Shown here in pieces: positions 1 to 12,500 of a DNA stretch of 64,000 nt. The DNA lies in contig HG738137.1 in NCBI GenBank assembly GCA_000499405.2, positions 24,389,676 through 24,453,675 on the forward strand, read 5' to 3'. The stretch is from Onchocerca volvulus. Lineage: Eukaryota; Nematoda; Chromadorea; Rhabditida; Onchocercidae. A program made the translations under genes and the position numbers. The notes under the pieces were generated by a model. The model made no database searches, was not told the origin of the DNA, and saw only the letters and a program-made list of their open reading frames with translations. Positions within the stretch are counted from its first letter, which is position 1; the number at the start of each line of letters is the position of its first letter.

Positions 1-147
1 TTACAATTTTTTTTTATCTTTTCATTTATTTTCCTTCTCAGACACTTAAAACGATATTTGGAATCAATTTTAAAAAATCAATAGAAGAATAAGCCAGAAT
101 AATAAATTGAAATTTTGAATTTAATTAAAATAAAATTCTTTACAAAC

Positions 148-3100
148 CTCATAAACAACTCTTTTCACAGCCCACGGAGCATAGATACAAAAATTCATCA
201 CATAAGATATGCTTACTAACAATAAGCACATTTTCCGTCTCTTAAAAAACGAATCAATTACCGAAATTTTTTAATTAATTAGCGAGGTTAAAAAATGCCT
301 CAGTTTAATGTATTATTAGGTATATTATGGGGATATTCGAGAAATACTGAATACTGTATAATATATGAGGCAAAAATGCATTCAAAGAAGAATACTTCAA
401 ATTTACACATTATTCAAAATCCAAATTCTATATCAGATGTTTAAAATATAAGTAATTGTTTACAATTGTAATCATTAATTATTATTTTTTTTTTAATGTA
501 GAAACAATGCAAATTTGATTATATTATTTCTACATCAAAACACGAATAATTACTAAGTGTAATCGAAATTTGAATATTTTAATTTGATTCCAAATAAATA
601 ATTGGAATTAAATATTTTAGGAAAAAAATAACTTTTACAAGTCTGATATCAATAAAACTTTATCAGTAACATATCTGAGATAAGGATAATGAAACGGATG
701 ACAAACAGCCATAGATTGACTCATTGTTAAAAATACCACAATCCAAACACTAGTACCCATAAATGCGTTTACCTAAAAAATGCGCTAAGAAATATTGTCT
801 CGAAATTATTTGCGAAATTGTAATAATTTTTTGGGATAAAATAGTAATGAATGCAAATTATAATCAATTAACTAAAAATGAAAAATTTCAAAATTTTTGC
901 AAAATTCGAAGTTTCAAATTAATATACTGCATGATTGTCTTCCTTTTTTTTTTGTCAAATTTTTCCAGCAAAATTTTATTTCTTTTTTTTTTTTTTTTTT
1001 TTGCAAGAAATGAATACTGAAATAAGCTAGTATGTCTAAGCTAATAAAAAATGAAATAAGCTAATAAATTATCAATGTTTTTTGCAGTGAATTTTCAATG
1101 CCTAAATCTTATTGATAAATGATATGATCATTTTTTATTGAAAAAGAAGTGATAAAGTAGTCTTAATTTTCAGCGAATGTCGTAATTCATGTACATGTGT
1201 ATTATGCATCCACATCATATTATCATCCACGTTATTTTTTTCTTTTTTCTTTGTACAAAAGAATTGATAAATTCATGGATACGTTGTTATAATAAGAAGA
1301 AAAGCTAATATTATAAAATTAATATTAAATTAAAAAATTGAAATTAAATTAATACATGAATAGAATAAAAAATGAAAAAAAAAAAAAAACAAACCAATGG
1401 AAATCCAATATGAGCATAGTAAAATGCTGATGGATAAGAACAGAGGCGATAATTAAGTAACCATAATATCATTGGTATCACTGATAAAAGAGTTGACTAA
1501 AGAAATAAAAACGAATAATTTTGCTAACTGATAAAAAACTAATCACAAAGAAAAAAATCGAATCAATCATTATTAAGTCAATGAGTGTTTATAAATTAAT
1601 CAAATAATTTATCATTTTTGATAATTTCTGCTAAATTATTGATAAAAAAAGCTGCAAGAGTCGCGATAATAGTCAAACTAATATTATGACAATCATTACT
1701 ATTATCTCAAGAAATAACTGTGATCATAAAAGTAATAAATATTATTGATAAAATAAATTAATAACACTTGTTATTTTGAAATTTTTAATCTGAGATTGTT
1801 TGCTTGAAAATTTATAAACATGTTGCATATATCGTTTAATTTATGACAATTTAAAGCAAGTAATATTAAATTTTAAATTTATAATTTAAAAAGATTTCAA
1901 AACGAAAAAATGAATGATTCTAAGAATTATATTTGGAAATATTTGCAAAAATGGTAGGAAATAGTAGAAAAAACTTGCCAGATCAGTAATGGCAAGTAAG
2001 ATGAGGTAGGTATAAATAATTGAAGATCGCTTAAATAATGAGCGTGTCAACGTTGCTACTGTCATTATGTCACCTAAAAATTGGAATTTTAATGAAATTA
2101 TGAATCAATTGATATGAATACTTTAAAGCAAAAAAAAAAAAAAAAACTTTTCCTTTAACCTAAACTAAGAAAATAATTCATTTCATTTCTTTTAAATTTT
2201 TGTTTAAATTACGATTTTTAATTAGGTTAAATAAAAATTGTTCTGATAGTTTCAATGAAATCCTCAGAAATTTCTTTAAGAAATTATTCTTCATCTAACT
2301 TGATATTTTGACACATCCAAAAGTTTTTGAGGAATTCAAATAAAATTAATTTGATTCAAAAGTATATATTATATCTAAAAGTTTTTACTCGCACTAATTT
2401 ATTATAATAAATTTTTTCTCTTTCTTCAATATAAAAATTTAAGCTTTTTATAATCTTTCTTGGATTTAATTCATGAAAATTTAATAATTAATGCTATTTG
2501 TATGATAAATTATTTTATTAATTAGATTATTAAAACCGTATCAGTGCATCTTTTTAAAAAAAAAAATTAAGAAATGACACGATAATATTAATTTCTTTTT
2601 TTTTTTTCATTTTAGAATATATAGTTTGTGAACAATTAATCGGATTTGAGGCTTTCCAATTACAATATGTTAAAACAATATGAACAATATGAAAATTGAA
2701 TCTCATTTTGTCGGCTAAATATTTTTATGAATATTTTATCTTTCTTACATCGTAAAAAATTTATATTTATGTCACTTCATTCTATACTTTTTGATAATCT
2801 TTTCAATTTTTTGTCACTTTTTTTTTTTAGGAAAATTTAATGAATGATGCAAAATTCGTATGATAGGAATTTCGTCAAAATTAATTCTCAATAATGACAT
2901 TAATGTCATTTAAAAAAAATTAAGAAATTATTCAGAATTTAGAAATTATACGATAATATTAACATTATCATAGTTTTTGCTAATCAAATTAATCAAATTT
3001 GAATTAATGATAACTTACCAATGATACCAAATGATATGATAACTGGCGCAATATAACCATAAGTGATTTGGTTTACAAATGATACACGATTTGCATCTGA

Positions 3101-3202
3101 TGTACCATTAAGAATTAATTTTGTAAAATAAACTGAAGTAATAGCATCTTCGAGATCAGTCTCTTCAGATAAAAGTATGGAGCATAAAGTTTCAGATATC
3201 AT
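148..3202 (-). CDS. Rhodopsin-class peptide GPCR, 5' part (runs off left edge)
   Basis: Five exons, minus strand: 3202-3019, 2073-1979, 1496-1395, 772-659, 240-148; phases agree throughout (196 codons), and the gene continues beyond base 1. Exon 1 gives an extracellular N-terminus with an N-glycosylation site (NGT, residues 32-34) and the start of TM1 (YGYIAPVIISFGIIG). Exon 2 gives TM1 end, the first loop TLTRSLFKRSS and TM2 (IIYTYLILLAITDL). Exon 3 gives the end of TM2 and loop 1 (SVIPMILWLLNYRLCSYPS). Exon 4 gives TM3 with VWIVVFLTMSQSMAVCHPF. Exon 5 gives TM4 (MCLLLVSISYVMNFCIYAPW). This layout is typical of nematode FMRFamide-receptor-like neuropeptide receptors at the plasma membrane; the ligand cannot be read. 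Oddities: Asp63 stands where class A receptors have the TM1 Asn, DRY is replaced by SQS, and the exon 2 donor is GCAAGT. An in-frame stop lies upstream of ATG 3202, supporting that start, although an unseen 5' exon is possible. Confidence 0.85.
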
Positions 3203-3543
3203 ATCTCTTGTTTGTTGATTATTTCAAATGATTATGTTCAAAAAATTTCGAACGAATTGAATTACTTAAATAAGTCCAGCAAAGAAATACAGTACTGCAT
3301 ATAATATTTTAGTAAAGGCATCCATCAATAATGGATCAATATAATATTGAATTAAAATGAATTATTCCAAAAATTAGTAAATGTTCGATATTATCAATTC
3401 AAAAATATTTCGTAGTATGCAGCAATGATTTTAATAACAATAATAACATTAGTGGTTTTGATAAATAGACAAATAAATGAATTTTTAATCAAATGAATTG
3501 AATAATTTCCCAAATTTTAATAGAATAGTGGATTAATTAATAA

Positions 3544-6500
3544 TTAAATTAATCGAATGAATAATAGGGAAACATTATCCTCAGAACCAAGTTTCAATGC
3601 TTTTCGTACCAAATATTCTGCAATTCTGCAAAAGAAAAAAAAAATCATTTCTAAAAAAGAATAATCGATAATTATTTTCAAATTTTATAAATTTATCAAT
3701 AGAAAACTTTAATTATTTTCTTCTTTCATTTATTGGGGGTATTTTTGATTAAATAATTTGAAATAGCCTTAATCTAAACTATTCATTTGTTCAAATTTAT
3801 CAATTTTTAATTAAATTTTTATTACAAAAAATTTAAATTATCTGATATACAATTATAACATATAATAGATCAAGTTATTTTTTTCTCTTCTCTCTTTCTT
3901 TTTTTTCTCTCTCTCACCCTCTCTTTTACACAAAAAAAAAAAGGGGAAAAGAAATGATGTATGAAAAAAATGAACTTATGCCACTGATTTGATGATATGC
4001 GAAGAAATGTTAATGCGGTATTTATTGCTTCATCGTTCGTTAATACATCCCAAAAACCATCCGATGCGACGAGAATAAATCGCAAATGAATTTCGTTCAA
4101 ATCAATCCGGACAATATCCGGTTGAGCTGTCAACACACAAAGTCGTTTCAGTGCTGTGTCACCAAATGCTCTACAAAAATAAACTTTTCCACCTTATTTG
4201 ATCAATTATATATCATTCATATAAAGTAATAGATAAATCTAATACTAAATTGATTACTAATTAGTGTTATTTTTTTTGGTAGTATAGTAAATTAGAAAAA
4301 AATTAATTACTCAAATTACTATAAATTGAATAAAATATAAATTTTTTAACATTAATCAATGCACTGAAGTTAATTTTAATTTTTTTAAACTTTTTTTTCT
4401 TTTGGATATAAATTTCACTTTAATATCTATTATACCAGTAATTCCATTTAGCTTTTTTTCCTTTTTTTTTTTTTTTTGTAAAGTTTTGATAAATTTTTTC
4501 TTTGAAAAAATGCATTCTCTATTAATTTATATTTTGTTACTTCTTTTATTCTATGATATATGAACACTAAAATTAATTAATTAATTTTAGTAAAAAGGAA
4601 AAATTTTAGGTTTAAGCTTTTGAATTATTCAATTTTCATTATTCAGTAAATTAGCTTACTAATTTTATTTTAAAAAAAAGATATGGGCAAATTTTACGGT
4701 AAGAATTATTTACATCATCATTTTTCCGCTACTGTTATACAAATTCAATTACTATAATTAATGAATCTGCGGAGGGAGGGAGAGAAAAAGAAAAAAAAAT
4801 TTTCATTTTTCATTCAAAAAAGATTTTCATTTTCATTTTGAAAATTTATTTCTATAAAAATCCCATATATTTTAGATTTATGATCTTTTTATGCTAATTA
4901 TTAGTAATTTATGAATAAAATGAAAAAAAATTTAAGCATTATCCTTTAAGGTGGAATAATTTTGGACTCAAAATAATATTACAATATTGGAAATGGAATT
5001 ATTTTGGAGAAAAATATAATTTTAATTAATATGTTTGGAAAAGAAGAGTAATATCATGAATTTTAATTGCAACTGAAAAAACGAAAATAATCATGACATT
5101 TGATACTATTTTCTACAAATACAGTAAAAACCAGTTTTTCTTTATTTTTTCTTTTCATTTCTCTTTTTTTTCTTAATTGGTAAATAGCCATAAATCATTC
5201 TCAATTAGCAAAATTAAAATAATAAACTTAAAATCGTTATTTTTTTTCATTTCAAATTAATCGTTATCAATTTACAAAATTAAAACAACAAATTTAAAAT
5301 TATTGTTTTTTCTTGTTCTTTTTTTCTTTTTGCTTTGATAAGAAAAACTGTCAAATTCAGTGAATTAAAAAAATTCTGTGTTTTCTAAAATGAACAAGAC
5401 ACGATATCTTACACATTAAATTTATCCATATTGATATAAAAGATGTTTCTTTTCTTTAGGATTGAATTTAAAAAATTGAGAAAAAATTTTTAAATATGAT
5501 ACTTCTGATAATTTTACAAAACCTTACTACTATCAACTGCAATTCGTCTTAAAAAGAAAAAAAAGATTTTTTTTAACTTTTTTTGGAGAAATTTTGAAAA
5601 TTTAAAATTTTAGTTTCTTAAGCTATCTTTTGTGTAAAATCTTATTTTCTGAATTTTGTAGAAAAAATAACAAAAATCGAGACAGCTAAAAATAAAAACT
5701 GTTGAGATAGAACTACGACTTTGGAAGAATAAAATATTCATAAAAATGTTCAACAAAAAAAGCGGTATTTAATTTTGGTAGTATTTATAATATTTCGAAA
5801 TATTATAATTGAAGAAATTCAACAATATTGGATTGCTTTATTTAATGATTGATAATTTTCGTTGATATTATAAAATTAGCATTAAAAAATAAAAAAAAAG
5901 ATTTAAAATATCAACATCAGATGTGTTACATTTGAATTCATTCCATAGTTTTAAATTACCGATTTGACATGATTTGATAATTTTGAGTAAAACAGCCAAT
6001 AATGTTTTAGTCTTGATTTGATTAAAAGATTAAAAAATACATTAAATTCCTCAAATCATTCGACATGTTTTTTTTTTTGCAATTTTTGGAATAAAATCTT
6101 AAAATTTTTGAATCAACAGAAATCAATTACTGAAGAAATCAAAAAATTATTCATGTATAGATGATTTGATATAGTTATGTGTATATACATGTATCTTCGA
6201 TTATAATTTCATTTGAAAAATGCTAATTTCATAGCTTTTTTTTGCAATTTCATGGCTGGCTTTTCTTCATTTTTCTATTTCAAAACTTTTGAATTAAAAA
6301 AGTAAGAAAAATAGCCGAAATTTTCCATTTTGTTTTCATATTTTAACAATAATATTTTATTGATTTCATTTGCAAGATTTCCTTCAATTTCATCATAAAA
6401 AAGAAAAAACAAAACTTCGAAGTATTAGGAATAGAAGAATAAAACATTTAATAATGATATTATTTCTTTTTTCGTTTTTTTTTTTGTCAATTTATTGAAC

Positions 6501-9500
6501 GAAAATTTTCTTCTTAAATTCAAATAAATTTCAAAAAAAAACGGAAAAAATCTAGAAAGTCGAAAAGATTTCCAGATTTTCGTCTTCTGTTTTTTTGAAA
6601 AAAAAAATTAATCTTTCAAATTTAAGAGTGGAACTTGATTCAAATGATGGAATAACTTACTTATTGTGTCATTTTTTTTCATATTTCAAAAAAAAATTGG
6701 TAAATTTTTAATGGTGCAAAATTTATTGGTTCCATAAAATGAGGAATAAATGAATTCTTTTTTTTTTCTCTCACCAAATTTCCATAATTTTAAATGGTTT
6801 ATTTCCTCCTTTAACAATTTATTTTTTGGCTAAATGATGATTTATCAAACAATTTGAATTAATGATGAGCAAAAAAAAGAGGAAACAAATTTTCTTTTTT
6901 TGTACTGAAAAAAAAAAAAGCTAATCAATTTTTGTTTTCTTGAAAAAAATGCTGTAAAATCCTTTTTTTTTTTATTCTTTTATTAAGAAAAATAGAAAAA
7001 AAAGAAAAAAAAAAAAAAAAAGGAAAAAGGAAATTGAAGCATTTCCAATAAATTCCTTTGCAAAGCTTTTTTATTATTGAACAATCTTTTTTTTATTAGA
7101 AAAAATGAAAAAAAATGAAATAGATGTAGCAAAATTTCTGCAAAAACTTTCTCATTATTAAATAGAAGTTATAGTAGAAATATTTTATATAAAAAAAAAA
7201 AAAGAAAAGAAAAAAATGAATCGAATCATATTTTTTTTGATGTTTTTTTCTAATTATTTTTATTCGGAAAATGCTTTTATTTACGACAAAATATATGGAC
7301 ATTGCGAAAAAAAAAAAGAAACTCGTTTTTTGTTTCTGCTTATTTCAAGTTAATTAAAATTGTTTCTTGTTTTTCGCGATTCATTTTAGCCGAATAATTT
7401 CTTCTAGTCTTCTCCCCCCATATATTTCGGATTAATCAAAATCGAAATATTTTTCTGAATGAAGTAAATAATTTTTTTCTATTAATTAAAACTACTAAGA
7501 TTATTCATTTCGTAAATAAAACAGCACGTATATACATTTTCTTTTTTTTTTTTTTTTTTCAAAATTTGCTAAATGTAAATGTATTCGATAAATAGAAAAA
7601 TATTTGGCTTATTTCGGATGATTAAATTTGTGCCTAAAATTTAATAAAGATGAAATTAATGAATGAAATTCTGATGAAAGTATTATTTGACTGTAAAAAT
7701 TGAAGTTAGAAAAAAAAAAAAAGGATGAAGAATGAAATGAAAACATTTTGTTATTTTATTGATTAGTTCTATTTTTAAATACTAAAATGATTGGTAGCAT
7801 TAAAAAAAATGTTTACATCTAGTAAAATGGATAATTTGAGTGAAATATTGATTTCATTAAAATTCAATAACTTCATAAAATGAAAATGTCATATTTAAAT
7901 ATGTGATAAATACTTCTATGCTTTTCAGTTGGAAAATTCATAAAACTTACAAATTCTTTTTCGACGAACTTTTTTCCCTTTTTTTTTTTTTTTTTTTTTA
8001 TACTGAAATGAAAATTAATGATTTTACTTTTATCGGATCTTAGACTACTGAAGTTTTTTTCTGGATAAACTTGCAGTTTAACAATAATTGTTAACTTAAT
8101 TTTAATTTTATTTATCAAATTTTTCCTGCAATAAATGTGGTTCTTTAATTATCCGATAGATCAATTAATTAAAAAAAAAAATCCTTATTCCAAAGCAATC
8201 TTTGAATTTTTGCAAAATTTTTCGAATTTGGAAAAATTTTGTTTAAAAAATTACTAATTCTCTATTTCGACAAGGAAAAAACATTCATATATGCATAGAA
8301 AAATGCAAATTTCATGCATGCGAAATATTTTACCATCAATAGCAAACTAAATATTAATTTCATATTAATTAATTAGTTTGGAACTTGAATGCATGTTATA
8401 TTCATTATATTCATATTAGAATCGAATATAATAAATATAGAATTTATCAGATATTGCTTAATTGGAATAATTAATGTAATTAATATAATCGATGGAATTG
8501 CTGTTAATATGAAAGAAATAAAATATTTAGAGCATATTTTATATATTTGGCTTGAATTTTATCTCAATCAAGATTAATTTAGAACTTTTATTTCATTTTT
8601 CCTTTAATTTTTGATGATTCGGAATAGAATAGAACTTCTAAATCGTATAATAAAAATCTTATATTTTAAATTTAATCTTTGATTTTAAATTGAATCTGAA
8701 TTTGATTTGATCTTTCGAATTCCATTATTGTCATCCTTAAGCTATTTTCAATCATCCTAAATGAGAAAGAAGAAAAACGATGATTTTCATATGACTGTTA
8801 AACTATTCAATTGATTATTTAATAATGATAATTTTAATCATTCAATTAACAAAAAAAATTTTTTTTTTCTAAACTAATCTTTTCATCGTTTTACGAAAAA
8901 AAAAATAATATCATTTAAAAGAGCATTTGATAGTATTTTACTTAAATATTAATTAGAATTTAAATAAGCCAACAAAATTATCCTTTTTCTTTGATAGAAG
9001 AGATTTTTGATATGAAAACGATTGATTCAATAATAGACGACTATTCAATTCAATATGATAATGACATTTTAATAGGTATTTCAAAAGAAATTTATTCATC
9101 GAATGGTAAATTAAATAAATTTGATACTGAAAAACGCGTGATGGCATTAATTAATTATCTGAAATTAAAATACAAAATAGAAATTAATCATGCTATATTT
9201 AATGACCGAAAAACCTATTTTACATAGAATTCACAATATCATTTCATTGCTTATTACTCGAATAACAAAAAAAAAAAAAAAAAAAAAAAAAAAAGCACTG
9301 GAATAATACGGGAAGAATATGAAAACAGGATTGTATAGTTTTATGCTTAAATTTTCTAATTAATTGTAAAATTATTAAAATAAATAATTATAAATCAATT
9401 TTTTTTTAAATTAAACAATAAACAAACCTTGAAACAGAAAGGATTCCTTGTAATCGATCTACACCATGAAATTCGACAAAACCACCCGCTTTTTCGATAC

Positions 9501-12500
9501 GTTTTCGTTCCTGTTCCTAAAAAAAAAATTATTCAAATTTCAAAAATTTACTATACTTATTAAGTTTGTTCTTTAGCAAAGTTTATTTTTAGCTTATAAT
9601 CTTAGTTATGCTTCTAAAAAAATTAAAATTTAGAAGAATTAAGATAACATCACGACAGATATCATTTCATATCATTCATCTTTTTTTATGAAATATAATA
9701 TCGAAATAGAATGTTTCGTTTTATTTTTTTAACTGATCTTATCACATTATGAAAAATATCAAGCCATTTAAAAAGTTTATAATGAAAATGATTAATTTTT
9801 ACGTTGAATCAATTAATTAATGCATTAATTTGATAAAATGATTCTTCTTTCTATTTTATTGATTATTTAACAGTGATAATTTTAATCATTTATCCAATAA
9901 AATATTTTTTTTCAGCTGACCTTATCATAGCTTTATGAAAAATATAATGCTACTTCAAAAAGTATTTGATAGCATTTTTTTAAGTAATCGTTGGAATTTA
10001 AATAATTTTACATAAAAATTTTCTAACTAATTGTAAAATTGTTAAAATTCCTCGAATTTACGGTGACATTTGTCATATATCATTAAAAGTGTCACTTGTT
10101 AGGATTGTAATTGAAATTAGCAAATTTTCAAATGTAATTTCACGCCAATATTGATCTATAAAAATATTTATTGACCAATGACTAATAACTAATTATTAAT
10201 TGATTAATTAATTATTTATCAGTTGATCATTTGTTGTTTGTGATATGATAATTGCTAAAACAACAATATATCGAAATTTATATCATTTGTAAATACAATT
10301 TCTATTATTTTTTCTAATTACATTCCTTCATTTGAAATTTTATTATGCTCAAAAAGGAAAATTTTCGCATTCTAAGATAATGAACAATTGAAAATGATAA
10401 TTAATTCAGAAAAATTAGCAACGATAAATCGATAAATATTAAAATAATAATTCGATGAACATTAACGACGAAAATTTTCATGTACCGTTCAATAAGTGAA
10501 ATGAAGCCAATGAAAAAAGGTCTTGAAAAGTTCAAATTCTAAAACCGAATTAATTAGTTATGCAAATATTGTGAAATACAAACCAATCAATTTTAAGCTC
10601 CTGGTTAAATAAATGCAAAAATATACTTAAATCTTAAATCTTTCAATATACTTAAATCCTTCAAGTAGACTTTTTCGTCTTCACTAAAATTTCATCATTT
10701 CCCAGTTAAAATAAACTTCAAACGTCAATGTGAAAAAAAATTTTTTTCTTTTCAAATATTAAGCTTCTTTTTTTTTTTACGATAATTATTTCAGCTTAAA
10801 ATTTGATTTCGTATTTAGTAATAAATAATAATTTCAAAGTAAGTAATTCGACAAATCGATATTAGTGAATGAAAAATTCAAAAAAAAAAAAAGATGAAAT
10901 AGAAGCGCAACAAGCGGAAGAAAGAATTTATAAAAATATGAATGGTTGAGAAAAAGAGCGGATGAAAATAATTTTTGTATGATTCATTTTTTTTTTTTCT
11001 TAAATTATTTAGAAAGGAAATTGAAAAGTTCGAATTTAATTTTATAATTCTAAAGATGATGTTTATCAGAAATATTTATATATCATCTTTTTTTTTTATT
11101 TCTCTTCTTTCTTTGTTTTTTTTTTTTGCATGTAAAATATTTTAGTCAAAAATGAAGTTATAGAAAAAGTTTTATTAAGATTTGGAAAATTTTCACAGTT
11201 AATTTTTTATATCAAAAATGTGAATAATTATTTCTTATTATTTTTTATTAATTAAGAAATAATAGTAGTAGAAAATGGGAAAGTTTTTAACAATTTCAGT
11301 AAGTTTCAAAATTAATCATTCCTTTAAACTTTCTGCTATTAAATTTACTACCAAATTTTCTATTAAATGATTAAAGCTATAAACAAAATTTCGAATGGAA
11401 CGATTTTCATTACGGATAAATTGCATTTTTTTTTTTTTTTTTTTGAGAAACTAATTTATCCCAACGCCTACGTATTACATTTTGCGTCATACTGTTTATT
11501 CAATATCCTACAAAATAAAATGTTGAGAAAAAAAAAACAGTTAATTTATGTCATTTTTCTGTTTTTTTTCTTTTCTTTTTTGCCTATTTCAATTACTTCT
11601 TTTTTTTTTATAAAAATTTGATAAATTAAACATAAATCATTTTATAAATAAGACAATATTAAAAAATATTATTATTATTATCAATTTTTATTAGAATATC
11701 TGGAAATTTTTCAATTCAACTTTTATACCAAAGAAATATATAATCGGCCATTCATTTATTACTAATATAAAGTTCATATCATATATGCAATAATATTTGT
11801 CATTAATTAAACTGAAAAAAAACTTTAACTTTAAATTGCATAATTAAGTTTACAAAAAAAAAGAAAAAAAACCAAGTTTTAAGTTAGAAATTTTATTTGA
11901 TTTTTTTTTTTTTATAGTTTTCACAAAAATTTTTCCATTTTCTCTTTACTTTTTTTTGCCTACTTCAATTATTTTTTTTATGAATAAGTTAAAAATAAAG
12001 CATTTTATAAATAACAAAAAAGAAAAGCAATAAAATTTGACAAATATTTGAAAGATGACAAATTTTATAAGAATACTTCAGATTGATTGCATTAATCATC
12101 AGATTTAATCACATGATAAAACCAGTATACTTAATAATGATAAGAGAAGAAATAAAGAGAAAGATAGAGAGAGGGAAAAGAAAAGGAAAAAGGATAGAAA
12201 AAGTTCATGAAAATATAATGAGGTTCATTTTTTACTGGAAAAAAATGCAAAATTTGCTGAAATTTAATGGATATTTCATTTGACAGGCCATTAAAATGAA
12301 GTATATGATAGAAATAATCATTTATTATAATAATAATGATAATAATCAATGATTAGAAGCGATAAAAGAAAGATATCATAATAATGAACGTTATCATCAA
12401 TCATAACTATAGTCATTTATTATAGTGATAAGAAGAATCAGTAAATTGAAGCATAATCAATTATCACTCATAGATCATTTTTAAAATAAAAAAAAATAAA

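Noticed and set aside
763..1020. 85-codon plus-strand open frame
   Set aside because: It overlaps the acceptor side of GPCR exon 4 on the other strand and ends in poly-Phe from a T tract.
3976..3985. Alternative PP2C exon 8 donor (GTGGCA at 3984)
   Set aside because: Both donors keep frame; GTTCAT at 3975 was preferred because it retains the Trp-His-Lys codons, but the choice remains uncertain.
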